From Nocardioides panacisoli (GTDB lineage Bacteria > Actinomycetota > Actinomycetes > Propionibacteriales > Nocardioidaceae): a DNA stretch of 64,000 nucleotides. This document shows, in pieces, positions 24,688 through 33,495 of this stretch; within the stretch, counting starts at the first letter, position 1, and every line of letters starts with the position of its first letter. The stretch is from the NCBI RefSeq assembly GCF_019448235.1, contig NZ_CP080409.1, positions 3,348,001 through 3,412,000 on the forward strand, in the 5' to 3' direction. The position numbers were made by a program, and so were the translations under genes. Under the pieces are notes generated by a model. The model had not been told where the DNA came from, did not search any database, and saw only the letters and a program-made list of their open reading frames with translations.

Positions 24688-25434
24688 ATGAGGTTCCAGG
24701 ACAAGACCGTCGTCGTGACCGGCGCGGCCCAGGGCATCGGGGAGGCGTACGCCGTGGCGCTGGCCGCGGAGGGCGCCCACGTGGTCGTGGCCGACCTCAA
24801 CGAGGAGTCGGGGGAGCAGGTCGCGAAGCGGATCGGGGCCGACGGCGGCTCGGCGCGGTTCGTGCGCTGCGACGTGTCCTCGCCGGAGTCGGCGGAGGCG
24901 CTGGCAGCGGAGGCGACCGAGGCCTTCGGCGGCATCGATGCGCTGGTCAACAACGCCGCGATCTACGGCGACATGGCCTTCGACCTGCTGGTCAGCGTCG
25001 ACTGGGACTACTACAAGAAGTTCATGAGCGTGAACCTCGACGGCGCACTGGTGATGACGCGGGCCTGCCTGCCGTCGATGCAGGCGCGTGGCGGCGGCGC
25101 GATCGTCAACCAGTCCAGCACCGCGGCCTACCTCTACTCCGGGTTCTACGGGCTGGCGAAGGTCGGCATCAACGGCCTCACCCAGCAGCTCGCCCACGAG
25201 GTGGGCGGCATGGGCATCCGGGTCAACGCGATCGCGCCCGGGCCGACCGACACCGAGGCGACCCGCACCCAGGCGGGCGATGCGTCCCAGGAGCTGGTCA
25301 AGAACCTCGCGCTGAAGCGGATGGGGCAGCCCCGCGACATGGTGGGAGCGTGCCTGTTCCTGCTCTCCGAGGAGGCGTCGTGGATCACCGGCCAGGTCCT
25401 CGCCGTCGACGGCGGCCAGACCTTCCGGCTGTGA
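24688..25434 (+). CDS. Short-chain dehydrogenase (Rv0769-like)
   Basis: A 248-residue NAD(P)-dependent dehydrogenase. The glycine motif TGAAQGIGEAYA is at residues 11-22, NNAA near 88-91, Ser in VNQSSTAAYLY, and the catalytic Tyr154-x3-Lys158 (YGLAK). The C-terminal DGGQTFRL is typical of FabG-like proteins. The start at 24688 has GAGAGGAC about 6 bases upstream. It restarts translation 123 bp after the aldehyde dehydrogenase, with a palindromic repeat in the gap. By order it matches Rv0769. The substrate is unknown, presumably a secondary alcohol of the same pathway. Confidence 0.9.
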   Translation: MRFQDKTVVVTGAAQGIGEAYAVALAAEGAHVVVADLNEESGEQVAKRIGADGGSARFVRCDVSSPESAEALAAEATEAFGGIDALVNNAAIYGDMAFDLLVSVDWDYYKKFMSVNLDGALVMTRACLPSMQARGGGAIVNQSSTAAYLYSGFYGLAKVGINGLTQQLAHEVGGMGIRVNAIAPGPTDTEATRTQAGDASQELVKNLALKRMGQPRDMVGACLFLLSEEASWITGQVLAVDGGQTFRL

Positions 25435-25444
25435 GGGGGCGACG

Positions 25445-26329
25445 GTGACCGAGCATCCGCGACGACCGTCGGTCGACTCGGCCCGGACCCGGGTCGGCTT
25501 CGTCGGCCTGGGCAACATCGGCAAGCCGATGGCGCAGCGGCTCGCCGCCGCCGAACACGTCTCGTTGACCGTGTACGACGTCGCGCCCGGCCCGGTCGCC
25601 GAGCTCACCGAAGCCGGGGCGAGCGCTGCGGAGGACCTCGGCGACCTCGCGCGTGACGTCGACGTGGTGTGCGTGATGGTGCGCGACGACGACCAGGTGC
25701 GCGACGTGCTCGAGTCGGTGCTGGCCGGCGGTCGCGCGGGCGGGGAGCCGCTCGTGGTCGCGGTGCACTCCACGGTCGCACCCACGACGCCGGCCGACCT
25801 GGCGGACGCGGCCGCGCGGCACGGCGTACACGTCGTGGACGCTCCGGTCTCCGGTGGCCCGATGGGCGCCGCGGCCGGGACGCTGGCGATCCTGGTGGGC
25901 GGCAGCGACGAGGCGTTCGCGCGGGCCCGGCCCGCACTGGAGGTGCTGGGGGAGAAGGTCGTCCATGCCGGCGAGGTCGGCGCCGGCACCCGCTTCAAGC
26001 TCGCCCGCAACCTGCTCCACTTCGTCGCGTTCACGGCCGCGACCGAGGCCCAGCGGCTCGCCGAGGCCGCGGGGCTGGACCTCGTCGCGCTCGGGGACGT
26101 CGTCCGCCACACCGACGCGATCACGGGCGGCCCCGGCGCGATCATGCACCGCGACACCACCGCGGAGATCGAGCCGGACGACTTCTGGCACGACGTCTTC
26201 GGCCACGTCCGCGACCTGGGGGAGAAGGACCTCGGGTTCGCGTGCGCCCTCGCCGACGAGCTCGGCGTGGACGTCCCCCTGGCGCGGCTCGCCCGCGACC
26301 GCCTCGGTCCCGGCCTGGGACTGCCGTGA
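25445..26329 (+). CDS. 3-hydroxyisobutyrate dehydrogenase-family enzyme (Rv0770-like)
   Basis: A 294-residue beta-hydroxyacid dehydrogenase. The N-terminal Rossmann motif is GFVGLGNIGKPMAQRLA (about 17-33). The substrate-binding DAPVSGGPMGAAAGTLAI follows near 130-147, and the catalytic KxxxN motif is Lys185 (FKLARN). It oxidises a 3-hydroxy acid with NAD(P); the exact substrate is not readable. The GTG at 25445 lies 10 bp after the SDR stop. It occupies the Rv0770 position in a cluster that otherwise matches M. tuberculosis gene by gene. Confidence 0.9.
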   Translation: MTEHPRRPSVDSARTRVGFVGLGNIGKPMAQRLAAAEHVSLTVYDVAPGPVAELTEAGASAAEDLGDLARDVDVVCVMVRDDDQVRDVLESVLAGGRAGGEPLVVAVHSTVAPTTPADLADAAARHGVHVVDAPVSGGPMGAAAGTLAILVGGSDEAFARARPALEVLGEKVVHAGEVGAGTRFKLARNLLHFVAFTAATEAQRLAEAAGLDLVALGDVVRHTDAITGGPGAIMHRDTTAEIEPDDFWHDVFGHVRDLGEKDLGFACALADELGVDVPLARLARDRLGPGLGLP

Positions 26330-26357
26330 ACGCCGCCTCGACCGACGGGAGACACCC

Positions 26358-26732
26358 ATGACCGACAAGTTCGCCGACCTGCCCGAGCAACGCCGCCGAG
26401 GGCTGCAGAAGATGGAGCAGGTCTACGGCTTCGACATGACCGACGGCGAGGGCGACTTCTTCGGCTACACCGCCGACCACCTCTTCGGCGACGTGTGGCA
26501 GCGCGAGGGACTCTCCGACCGCGACCGCCGCCTCCTGCTGATCGGCCTGCTGGCCGGCACCGGTGGTGCCGACGTGCTCGGCATCCAGGTGCCGGCGGCG
26601 TACGCCAACGGCGAGCTGGACGCGACCGCGCTGCGCGAGATCGTCATCTTCCTTTGCCACTACGCCGGCTGGCCCCACGGAGCCCGGCTCAACCAGGTCG
26701 TCGAGGACACGATCGCGAGGGGCGACCAGTAG
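26358..26732 (+). CDS. Carboxymuconolactone decarboxylase-family protein (Rv0771-like)
   Basis: A 124-residue helical protein of the CMD family, which contains gamma-carboxymuconolactone decarboxylases and AhpD-like proteins. The family features are LSDRDRRLLLIGLLAG and the final FLCHYAGWPHGARLN with a single cysteine; the AhpD CxxC redox pair is absent, so a peroxidase role is unlikely. GGGAGA precedes the ATG at 26358. The gene closes the CYP51 cluster as Rv0771 does. Its stop codon TAG (26730-26732) lies inside the 3' end of the oppositely oriented tRNA-Lys gene, a 3-base overlap. Confidence 0.88.
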   Translation: MTDKFADLPEQRRRGLQKMEQVYGFDMTDGEGDFFGYTADHLFGDVWQREGLSDRDRRLLLIGLLAGTGGADVLGIQVPAAYANGELDATALREIVIFLCHYAGWPHGARLNQVVEDTIARGDQ

Positions 26733-26802
26733 GCCCCGTGGGACTCGAACCCACAACCAAAGGATTAAAAGTCCTCTGCTCTGCCAATTGAGCTAGGGGC
26801 CC
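26730..26802 (-). tRNA. tRNA-Lys (anticodon UUU)
   Basis: A 73-base cloverleaf read on the minus strand. The acceptor stem GGGCCCC pairs with GGGGCCT (one G-U), the D-stem is GCTC/GAGC, the anticodon stem GAGGA/TCCTT with loop CTTTTAA (anticodon TTT), and the T arm GTGGG-TTCGAGT-CCCAC. The discriminator base is A. No CCA is encoded. A GATACT hexamer about 11 bases upstream of the mature 5' end may be the -10 box. The gene overlaps the CMD stop codon by three bases on the other strand. Confidence 0.97.
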
Positions 26803-27012
26803 AGGCGGGCCAAGTATCGCAGTCACGGGCCCCGTCCGTACCGGGCCCCGGGGCCGCGGGCTCCTTCCACGCTGTCTGGTCACAACGGACCATACGGGCC
26901 GCCGTCGTTCGGCCACATCCCACGAGTTGGCGATACGGCGGCGCGTCGCAGCTCACACAATGGCCGCAATCGTGTTCATGGGATGGCGGAGACGCCGTAC
27001 GGGAGAGTGGCA

Positions 27013-27975
27013 ATGTTCCAACGACGAGCTCGGGTACGTCGGGCCGCAGTGGTCGCCGTCGCGTCGGCGACGGTGGCGCTGGGCCTCCTCCCGGCGGGGA
27101 TGACGGCACCGGGGGCACAGGCGTCCGCCACGGAGACCGCGTCGGCGGCCGTGCCGCAGCAGGTGAAGCAGACGGTGGCCGCGCGCCGCGACGCGTGCGG
27201 TCGCAAGATCCGCAAGCGCAGCGGCCGTCGCTGGCGGTGCACGTTCGTGGACAACTTCTCCCGCAGCGGACAGCCGGACGAGGACAAGTGGCTCTCGGGG
27301 GAGACCCTGTGGAGCGGCTTCAGCGTCGAGGGCACCTGCATCAAGGCCGGCAAGCGCAACGTCAAGGTGCGCCGCGGCAAGATGGTCCTCAAGGCCCGCG
27401 ACGAGGGCAGCTCGTTCACCTGCAAGAACCCGCTCGCCGACTTCGACACCCGCTACACCGGCGCGAGCGTCGGCACGCGCGGTCGGTTCTCCCAGGCCTA
27501 CGGCCGCTTCGAGGTCCGGGCCAAGCTCCCCGCGACCAACCGGCCCGGCCTGCACGCGGCGTTCTGGCTCTATCCCACCGAGCACACCTACGGCCGGTGG
27601 CCGAACTCGGGTGAGATCGACATCGCCGAGTGGTGGTCGGGGACTCCCCGCCGGGTGCTGCCGTCGCTGCACTACCCGGGCCGCAAGTACTGGGCCGACA
27701 CCGGCTGGTGGTGCCGCGTCCGCGACGTCAACAAGTTCCACACCTACGCGATCGAGTGGAACCGGCGCGTCATGCGCTTCTACCAGGACGGCCGCCAGTG
27801 CTGGAAGCGGAAGTGGCAGCCGACCGGCGTACTCGAGGCGCCGCAGCCCTTCGACCACCCCTTCAACATTGCGCTCACGATGGCGGTGGACAACAGTGGC
27901 GGCAGGAATGGGGTCACGGCGCGCACCAAGCTCCCCGCGAAATTCGTGATCGACCACGTCAAGGTGTGGAAGTGA
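27013..27975 (+). CDS. Secreted GH16 beta-glucanase-like glycosidase, copy 1
   Basis: A 320-residue extracellular glycoside hydrolase of family 16, which cleaves beta-1,3/1,4-glucans, agar-like or related galactans. A Sec signal peptide is clear (RRARVRRAAVVAVASATVAL, cleavage near AQASA at about 34-38). The catalytic motif is GEIDIAEWW with nucleophile Glu201 and acid/base Glu206. WDHPF-like segments appear as QPFDHPFNIALTMAV. The ATG at 27013 is preferred for its GGGAGAG site; an ATG at 26983 adds ten residues before the signal. It is followed 49 bp later by a close paralogue. Glucan versus galactan specificity is not determined. Confidence 0.88.
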   Translation: MFQRRARVRRAAVVAVASATVALGLLPAGMTAPGAQASATETASAAVPQQVKQTVAARRDACGRKIRKRSGRRWRCTFVDNFSRSGQPDEDKWLSGETLWSGFSVEGTCIKAGKRNVKVRRGKMVLKARDEGSSFTCKNPLADFDTRYTGASVGTRGRFSQAYGRFEVRAKLPATNRPGLHAAFWLYPTEHTYGRWPNSGEIDIAEWWSGTPRRVLPSLHYPGRKYWADTGWWCRVRDVNKFHTYAIEWNRRVMRFYQDGRQCWKRKWQPTGVLEAPQPFDHPFNIALTMAVDNSGGRNGVTARTKLPAKFVIDHVKVWK

Positions 27976-28024
27976 TGTCCGCGCGCCGGGGCCGTCACGA
28001 TCTCGGGAAGGACGGTGTGGCGTG

Positions 28025-28963
28025 ATGGCCACGATGAGGCAACGAAGCGCCCGGCGACTGGCGATCGGTGCGGGAAGTGCCCTGCTGGTCGCGCTCGGAC
28101 TGCTGCCGGGCTCACCGGCCGCACAGGCAGAAACGGTGCCGCGCGTCGTACCCCGGGCCGCCGCGCCTGCGGCCGCCGACGCCTGCGGCGCGATCCTCGG
28201 CAAGCCCGAGGGCGGCACCTGGTCGTGCACGTTCGTCGACCACTTCGCCGGCAACGGGCAGCCCGTGGACGACAAGTGGCTCGCCGGTGAGACCCGCTGG
28301 AGCGGCTTCCGCGTCGACCAGACCTGCATCAAGGCGGGCCGCCCGAACGTCGCGCTGCGCCGCGGCACCATGGTCCTCACCGCCCGGGACGAGGGGGCGC
28401 CGTTCACCTGCCGGAGCCCGCTGGGTGACTTCGACACCCGCTACACCGGCGCCAGTGTCGGCACCCGTGGTCGCTTCTCCCAGACCTACGGCCGCTTCGA
28501 GATCCGGGCCAAGCTGCCCGACACCGACCAGACCGGCCTGCATGCGGCGTTCTGGCTCTACCCCAACGAGCACACCTACGGCCGCTGGCCGCACTCCGGC
28601 GAGATCGACATCGCGGAGTGGTGGTCCGGCTCGCCGACCACCGTGCTGCCCTCGCTCCACTACTCCGGCCGCACCTACTGGGGTGACAGCGGCTGGTGGT
28701 GCAGCATCGCCGACGTCAGCAAGTACCACACCTACGCCGTGGAGTGGACGCCGCAGGAGATGCGCTTCTACCAGGACGGCCAGCAGTGCTGGACCCGCAC
28801 GTGGCAGCCCGACAGTCCACTCGTCGCCCCGCAGCCCTTCGACCACCCCTTCAACATCGCGCTCACGATGGCGGTGGACAAGGAGACCGGCAACAACGCC
28901 GTGGGTCCGCACACCGACCTGCCGGCGGAGTTCGTCATCGACTACGTCAAGGCCTGGCAGTAG
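28025..28963 (+). CDS. Secreted GH16 beta-glucanase-like glycosidase, copy 2
   Basis: A 312-residue paralogue of the preceding enzyme. Long stretches are nearly identical (DTRYTGASVGTRGRFSQ, LHAAFWLYP, GEIDIAEWWSG), with the catalytic glutamates at 193 and 198. The signal peptide is ARRLAIGAGSALLVALGLL, with cleavage near AQA. The start could be the GTG at 28022 or the ATG at 28025 or 28034; I chose 28025 for its distance from AAGGA. The two genes arose by tandem duplication and are likely co-transcribed. The copies differ mainly in the signal peptide, the linker and the last 20 residues. Confidence 0.88.
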   Translation: MATMRQRSARRLAIGAGSALLVALGLLPGSPAAQAETVPRVVPRAAAPAAADACGAILGKPEGGTWSCTFVDHFAGNGQPVDDKWLAGETRWSGFRVDQTCIKAGRPNVALRRGTMVLTARDEGAPFTCRSPLGDFDTRYTGASVGTRGRFSQTYGRFEIRAKLPDTDQTGLHAAFWLYPNEHTYGRWPHSGEIDIAEWWSGSPTTVLPSLHYSGRTYWGDSGWWCSIADVSKYHTYAVEWTPQEMRFYQDGQQCWTRTWQPDSPLVAPQPFDHPFNIALTMAVDKETGNNAVGPHTDLPAEFVIDYVKAWQ

Positions 28964-29011
28964 TCGGTGAGAAAGTTGCGCCGCGAAGGGTTGGAATCCC
29001 CGCGGCGTTGA

Positions 29012-29140
29012 TAGTCTCACCCTCGCAACGGATGCAAGTTCCACCGGTATGACGCCTGCGGAGTCTTGTGGCCGACGGCGTATCTGCTTCGTGGTCTCCA
29101 TCCACGGGTCGGAGCGACGAGTCATCGCATCCGTTGTGGG
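29012..29140 (+). promoter_or_regulatory. cold-shock gene leader: -10 box and long-range stem
   Basis: TAGTCT (29012-29017) is a possible -10, predicting a start near 29022 and a ~165-base 5' leader. CAACGGATGC (29026-29035) pairs perfectly with GCATCCGTTG (29127-29136), extended by G-U and G-C pairs to about 14 bp (29022-29140). The stem encloses ~90 bases. Long structured leaders are known for cold-shock mRNAs, so this may be a temperature-responsive element. No -35 was identified. Confidence 0.5.
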
Positions 29141-29187
29141 CCGCCGAGGTGGCGGCTCTCGCCCCGACACGAGGAGTAACGAGCAAC

Positions 29188-29391
29188 ATGGCTCAGGGCA
29201 CCGTCAAGTGGTTCAGCGCCGAGAAGGGCTTCGGCTTCATCGAGCAGGAGGGTGGCGGAGACGACGTCTTCGTCCACTACTCGGCGATCCAGTCCCAGGG
29301 TTACAAGACCCTGGAGGACAACCAGAAGGTCGAGTTCGACGTCACCCAGGGCCCCAAGGGCCCGCAGGCGGAGAACGTCGTTCCCCTCTGA
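29188..29391 (+). CDS. Cold-shock protein, CspA family
   Basis: A 67-residue single-stranded nucleic-acid-binding protein of the OB fold that melts RNA structure. RNP1 is KGFGFIEQ (residues 14-21) and RNP2 is VFVHYSAI (about 27-34). [20 protein letters not shown] and the final PQAENVVPL are canonical for actinobacterial CspA. GAGGAG is 9 bases before the ATG. The gene has a ~165-base structured leader with a 14-bp closing stem and ends at a strong intrinsic terminator, so it is monocistronic. Confidence 0.97.
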   Translation: MAQGTVKWFSAEKGFGFIEQEGGGDDVFVHYSAIQSQGYKTLEDNQKVEFDVTQGPKGPQAENVVPL

Positions 29392-29414
29392 GGTTCCTCG
29401 AACCGCACTTCACG

Positions 29415-29453
29415 CGAGGCCCCGTCCGCACGGACGGGGCCTCGTGCCTTTTG
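29415..29453 (+). terminator. Intrinsic terminator of the cold-shock gene
   Basis: CGAGGCCCCGTCCG (29415-29428) and its complement (29431-29444) form a stem of about 13 bp with a tight loop. After TGCC comes a run of four T (29449-29452). It lies 24 bases after the stop codon. Confidence 0.85.
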
Positions 29454-29470
29454 TGCCGGGGCGCCCGGCC

Positions 29471-29498
29471 TTGAACGGATACCCATGGGGGGTATAGT
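29471..29498 (+). promoter_or_regulatory. csoR promoter with CsoR operator
   Basis: TTGAAC (29471-29476) and TATAGT (29493-29498) are 16 bp apart. ATACCC-5-GGGTAT (29479-29495) is the pseudo-palindrome expected for CsoR and overlaps the -10. The -10 ends six bases before the csoR ATG, so transcription may begin at the start codon. Copper would release CsoR and open the whole csoR-copZ-copA operon. Confidence 0.85.
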
Positions 29499-29504
29499 GG
29501 TGGC

Positions 29505-29804
29505 ATGACACAGGAGGAGCACCAGTACGGCTACCTGGCACGCAAGGACGCCCATCTCCGACGGTTGCGCCGGATCGAGGGGCAGGCCCGCGGCCTGCAG
29601 CGGATGGTCGAGGAGGAGAAGTACTGCATCGACATCCTGACCCAGGTCTCGGCGATGACCAGTGCCCTGCACTCCTTCTCGATGTCGCTGCTCGAGGAGC
29701 ACATGGCCTCCTGCGTCGTCGACGCCGCACGAGCCGGCGACGCCGAGGCCGAGGAGAAGATCACCGAGGCCGTCGCTGCCATCCAGCGACTCGTGAAGTC
29801 CTGA
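29505..29804 (+). CDS. csoR: Copper-sensing repressor
   Basis: A 99-residue all-helical tetrameric repressor that leaves DNA on binding Cu(I). The copper ligands Cys41, His66 and Cys70 have the same spacing (25 and 4 residues) as in M. tuberculosis CsoR. The family stretch RLRRIEGQARGLQRMVEEE is present. A matching operator lies in its own promoter at 29479-29495. The start at 29505 may be leaderless. It is 17 bp upstream of the copper chaperone gene, and both precede the copper ATPase, making a self-contained Cu-efflux operon. Confidence 0.96.
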   Translation: MTQEEHQYGYLARKDAHLRRLRRIEGQARGLQRMVEEEKYCIDILTQVSAMTSALHSFSMSLLEEHMASCVVDAARAGDAEAEEKITEAVAAIQRLVKS

Positions 29805-29821
29805 GACCCGAGGAGCCACCC

Positions 29822-30020
29822 ATGAGCATGACCAGCACCTGGCACGTCACCGGCATGACCTGCGAGCACTGCGCCGCCTCGGTCCGCGAGGAGGTCGGCG
29901 AGCTCGCGGGCGTCGAGCAGGTCGACGTCACCGTCGAGACCGGCACCGTCGTGGTGACCAGCGCGGACCCGATCGCGCGTGTCGACGTCGACGCCGCGGT
30001 GACCGAGGCGGGCTACACCC

Positions 30021-30028
<8 letters not shown>
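29822..30028 (+). CDS. copZ: Copper chaperone, HMA domain
   Basis: A 68-residue ferredoxin-like HMA protein that carries Cu(I) in the cytoplasm and hands it to the ATPase. The metal motif is GMTCEHC (Cys14, Cys17), with an extra histidine at 16. The rest follows the betaalphabeta-betaalphabeta pattern ([19 protein letters not shown]). GAGGAG lies about 7 bases before the ATG. The 3' end overlaps the TTG start of the ATPase gene by 8 bases, so the two are translationally linked. Confidence 0.95.
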
Positions 30029-32261
<2,233 letters not shown>

Positions 32262-32268
32262 CTCAGGT

Positions 32269-32333
32269 GGATAGTCCCTGACGAAAAGCACCTCCGGAGG
32301 CCGGTTTCGGGTGCTTTTCGTCAGGGACTATCC
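32269..32333. repeat. Long hairpin repeat A, left of the nuclease gene
   Basis: A perfect 24-bp stem (32269-32292 with 32310-32333, arm ending GACGAAAAGCACC) with a 17-base loop. It sits 8 bp after the copA stop. Sixty bases of it (32272-32331) recur in the same orientation at 33421-33480 with three differences. It can act as a bidirectional terminator, but its near-identity to the second copy suggests a mobile or recombining repeat. Confidence 0.8.
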
Positions 32334-32398
32334 GACGGTCGCTGTGGATAACGAATCGCACCGTTGAGGACCGCGAGTGAGCCGCGCAGGGTGCGGTC

Positions 32399-33415
32399 AT
32401 GGAAGAGGCTCCTCATCGCGGTCTGGTACGACCGGTCCGCATTGACCCGACGGGGGCCGACGGACCGACGCGTGGACAGGCGCGAGGTCCTCGCTGGCGT
32501 CAGACCAGTCACGGCTTCTACGTCCCGGCCGCGGTCGATGCTGCGAATGTCGACCAACGCATCCTCGAGGCCTCCGTCGTCGTGCCGACCGGATGCGCCA
32601 TCACGGGGTGGGCGGCGCTGAGATGGCTGGGTGGTGTGTGGTTCACCGGTGGTGGCGCTCGAACCAAGCCGGTGACCATCCTCGTCGGCACGCAGGACAT
32701 CCGCCCGCAACCCGGTATCCAACCGTGCGGCGAAGGTGTGAGCCGCCACGACATCGTCGTCGTGGATGGGATCCCCGTCACGGTGCCGGCTTGGTCGGTG
32801 GTCCACAGCATGCGGCGGTCCACCGACCGGCGGGAGGCCGTCGCGGCGCTCGACATGGCGGCGTACTCCGATCTCGTCTCGCTCGCCGAAGCAAGCGAGG
32901 TCATCGGGCGCCAGTCCGGATGGACCGGTGTCCCGCAGGCGCGATGGGCACGTGACCACGGGGCGGAGAACTCATGGTCACCGGCCGAGACTCGTATGGG
33001 CCTGGTCTGGGAGCTCGACGGCGGGCATCCGCCTCCCCTGCACAACCAACCCTTGTTCGACCGGACGGGCCGCCACATCGGTACGCCGGACCTCGTCGAT
33101 CCGGTGGCCGGGGTCGTGGGGGAGTACGACGGCGCCCACCACCTCGAGCCTGACCAGCGGGTCACCGACGTCAACCGAGACGCCGCCTTCCGGGCCCACG
33201 GCCTCGAGGCGGTCACGTGGCTGGCGGGTGATCCGCAGGGGAGCTTCCTCCGTCGCTTGGACGCGGCGTACCGACGCGCTGGGGCCACCGGTGCCCAGCG
33301 GCGCACGTGGACGATCGTTCCACCTGCGTGGTGGACGTCCACGGCCACGGTGGAGCAGCGGCGGGCGCTCAGCGCGGCCGAGCGTGCTCGCTTCCTGAGG
33401 TACCGCGCGGCCTGA
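32399..33415 (+). CDS. Orphan Vsr/DUF559-like endonuclease-fold protein
   Basis: A 338-residue protein of a type common as lineage-specific paralogues in Actinomycetota: an N-terminal AbiEi-antitoxin-like region (RQTSHGFYVPAAV, ITGWAALRWLGGVW, GIPVTVPAWSVVHSM) and a C-terminal PD-(D/E)XK-like fold. The putative catalytic core is GTPDLVDPVAGVVGEYDGAHH split as Asp231 and Glu242-Tyr-Asp244-Gly with a following HH; the lysine of the classic motif is absent, as in Vsr-like proteins. Base composition and codon use are looser than in its neighbours. It is flanked by direct hairpin repeats 32272-32331 and 33421-33480. Its role is unknown: defence, mobility and repair are all possible. Confidence 0.7.
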   Translation: MEEAPHRGLVRPVRIDPTGADGPTRGQARGPRWRQTSHGFYVPAAVDAANVDQRILEASVVVPTGCAITGWAALRWLGGVWFTGGGARTKPVTILVGTQDIRPQPGIQPCGEGVSRHDIVVVDGIPVTVPAWSVVHSMRRSTDRREAVAALDMAAYSDLVSLAEASEVIGRQSGWTGVPQARWARDHGAENSWSPAETRMGLVWELDGGHPPPLHNQPLFDRTGRHIGTPDLVDPVAGVVGEYDGAHHLEPDQRVTDVNRDAAFRAHGLEAVTWLAGDPQGSFLRRLDAAYRRAGATGAQRRTWTIVPPAWWTSTATVEQRRALSAAERARFLRYRAA

Positions 33416-33420
33416 CCTGG

Positions 33421-33479
33421 TAGTGCCTGACGAAGAGCACCTCCGGACGCCGGTTTCGGGTGCTTTTCGTCAGGGACTA
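33421..33479. repeat. Long hairpin repeat B, right of the nuclease gene
   Basis: Second copy of the hairpin at 32269, 57 of 60 bases identical. The right arm (33459-33479) is unchanged, while the left arm (33421-33441) has one G-G mismatch and one G-U pair, so the stem is slightly imperfect. It lies 5 bp after the nuclease stop and 16 bp before the stop of the convergent gene. Confidence 0.8.
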
Positions 33480-33495
33480 TCTCGCCGGGCCGACC

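Noticed and set aside
26730-26802. tRNA-Lys as an integration site of a genomic island
   Set aside because: No integrase, no direct repeat of the tRNA 3' end was noticed, and the flanking cluster matches a conserved chromosomal set.
26983-27012. Upstream ATG at 26983 as start of the first GH16 gene
   Set aside because: It lacks a good ribosome site and adds ten residues before the signal peptide, while 27013 has GGGAGAG at proper distance.
32269-32333. Hairpin A as simply the copA terminator
   Set aside because: It may well terminate copA, but that alone does not explain a 95% identical copy in the same orientation on the far side of the nuclease gene, so it is kept as a repeat.
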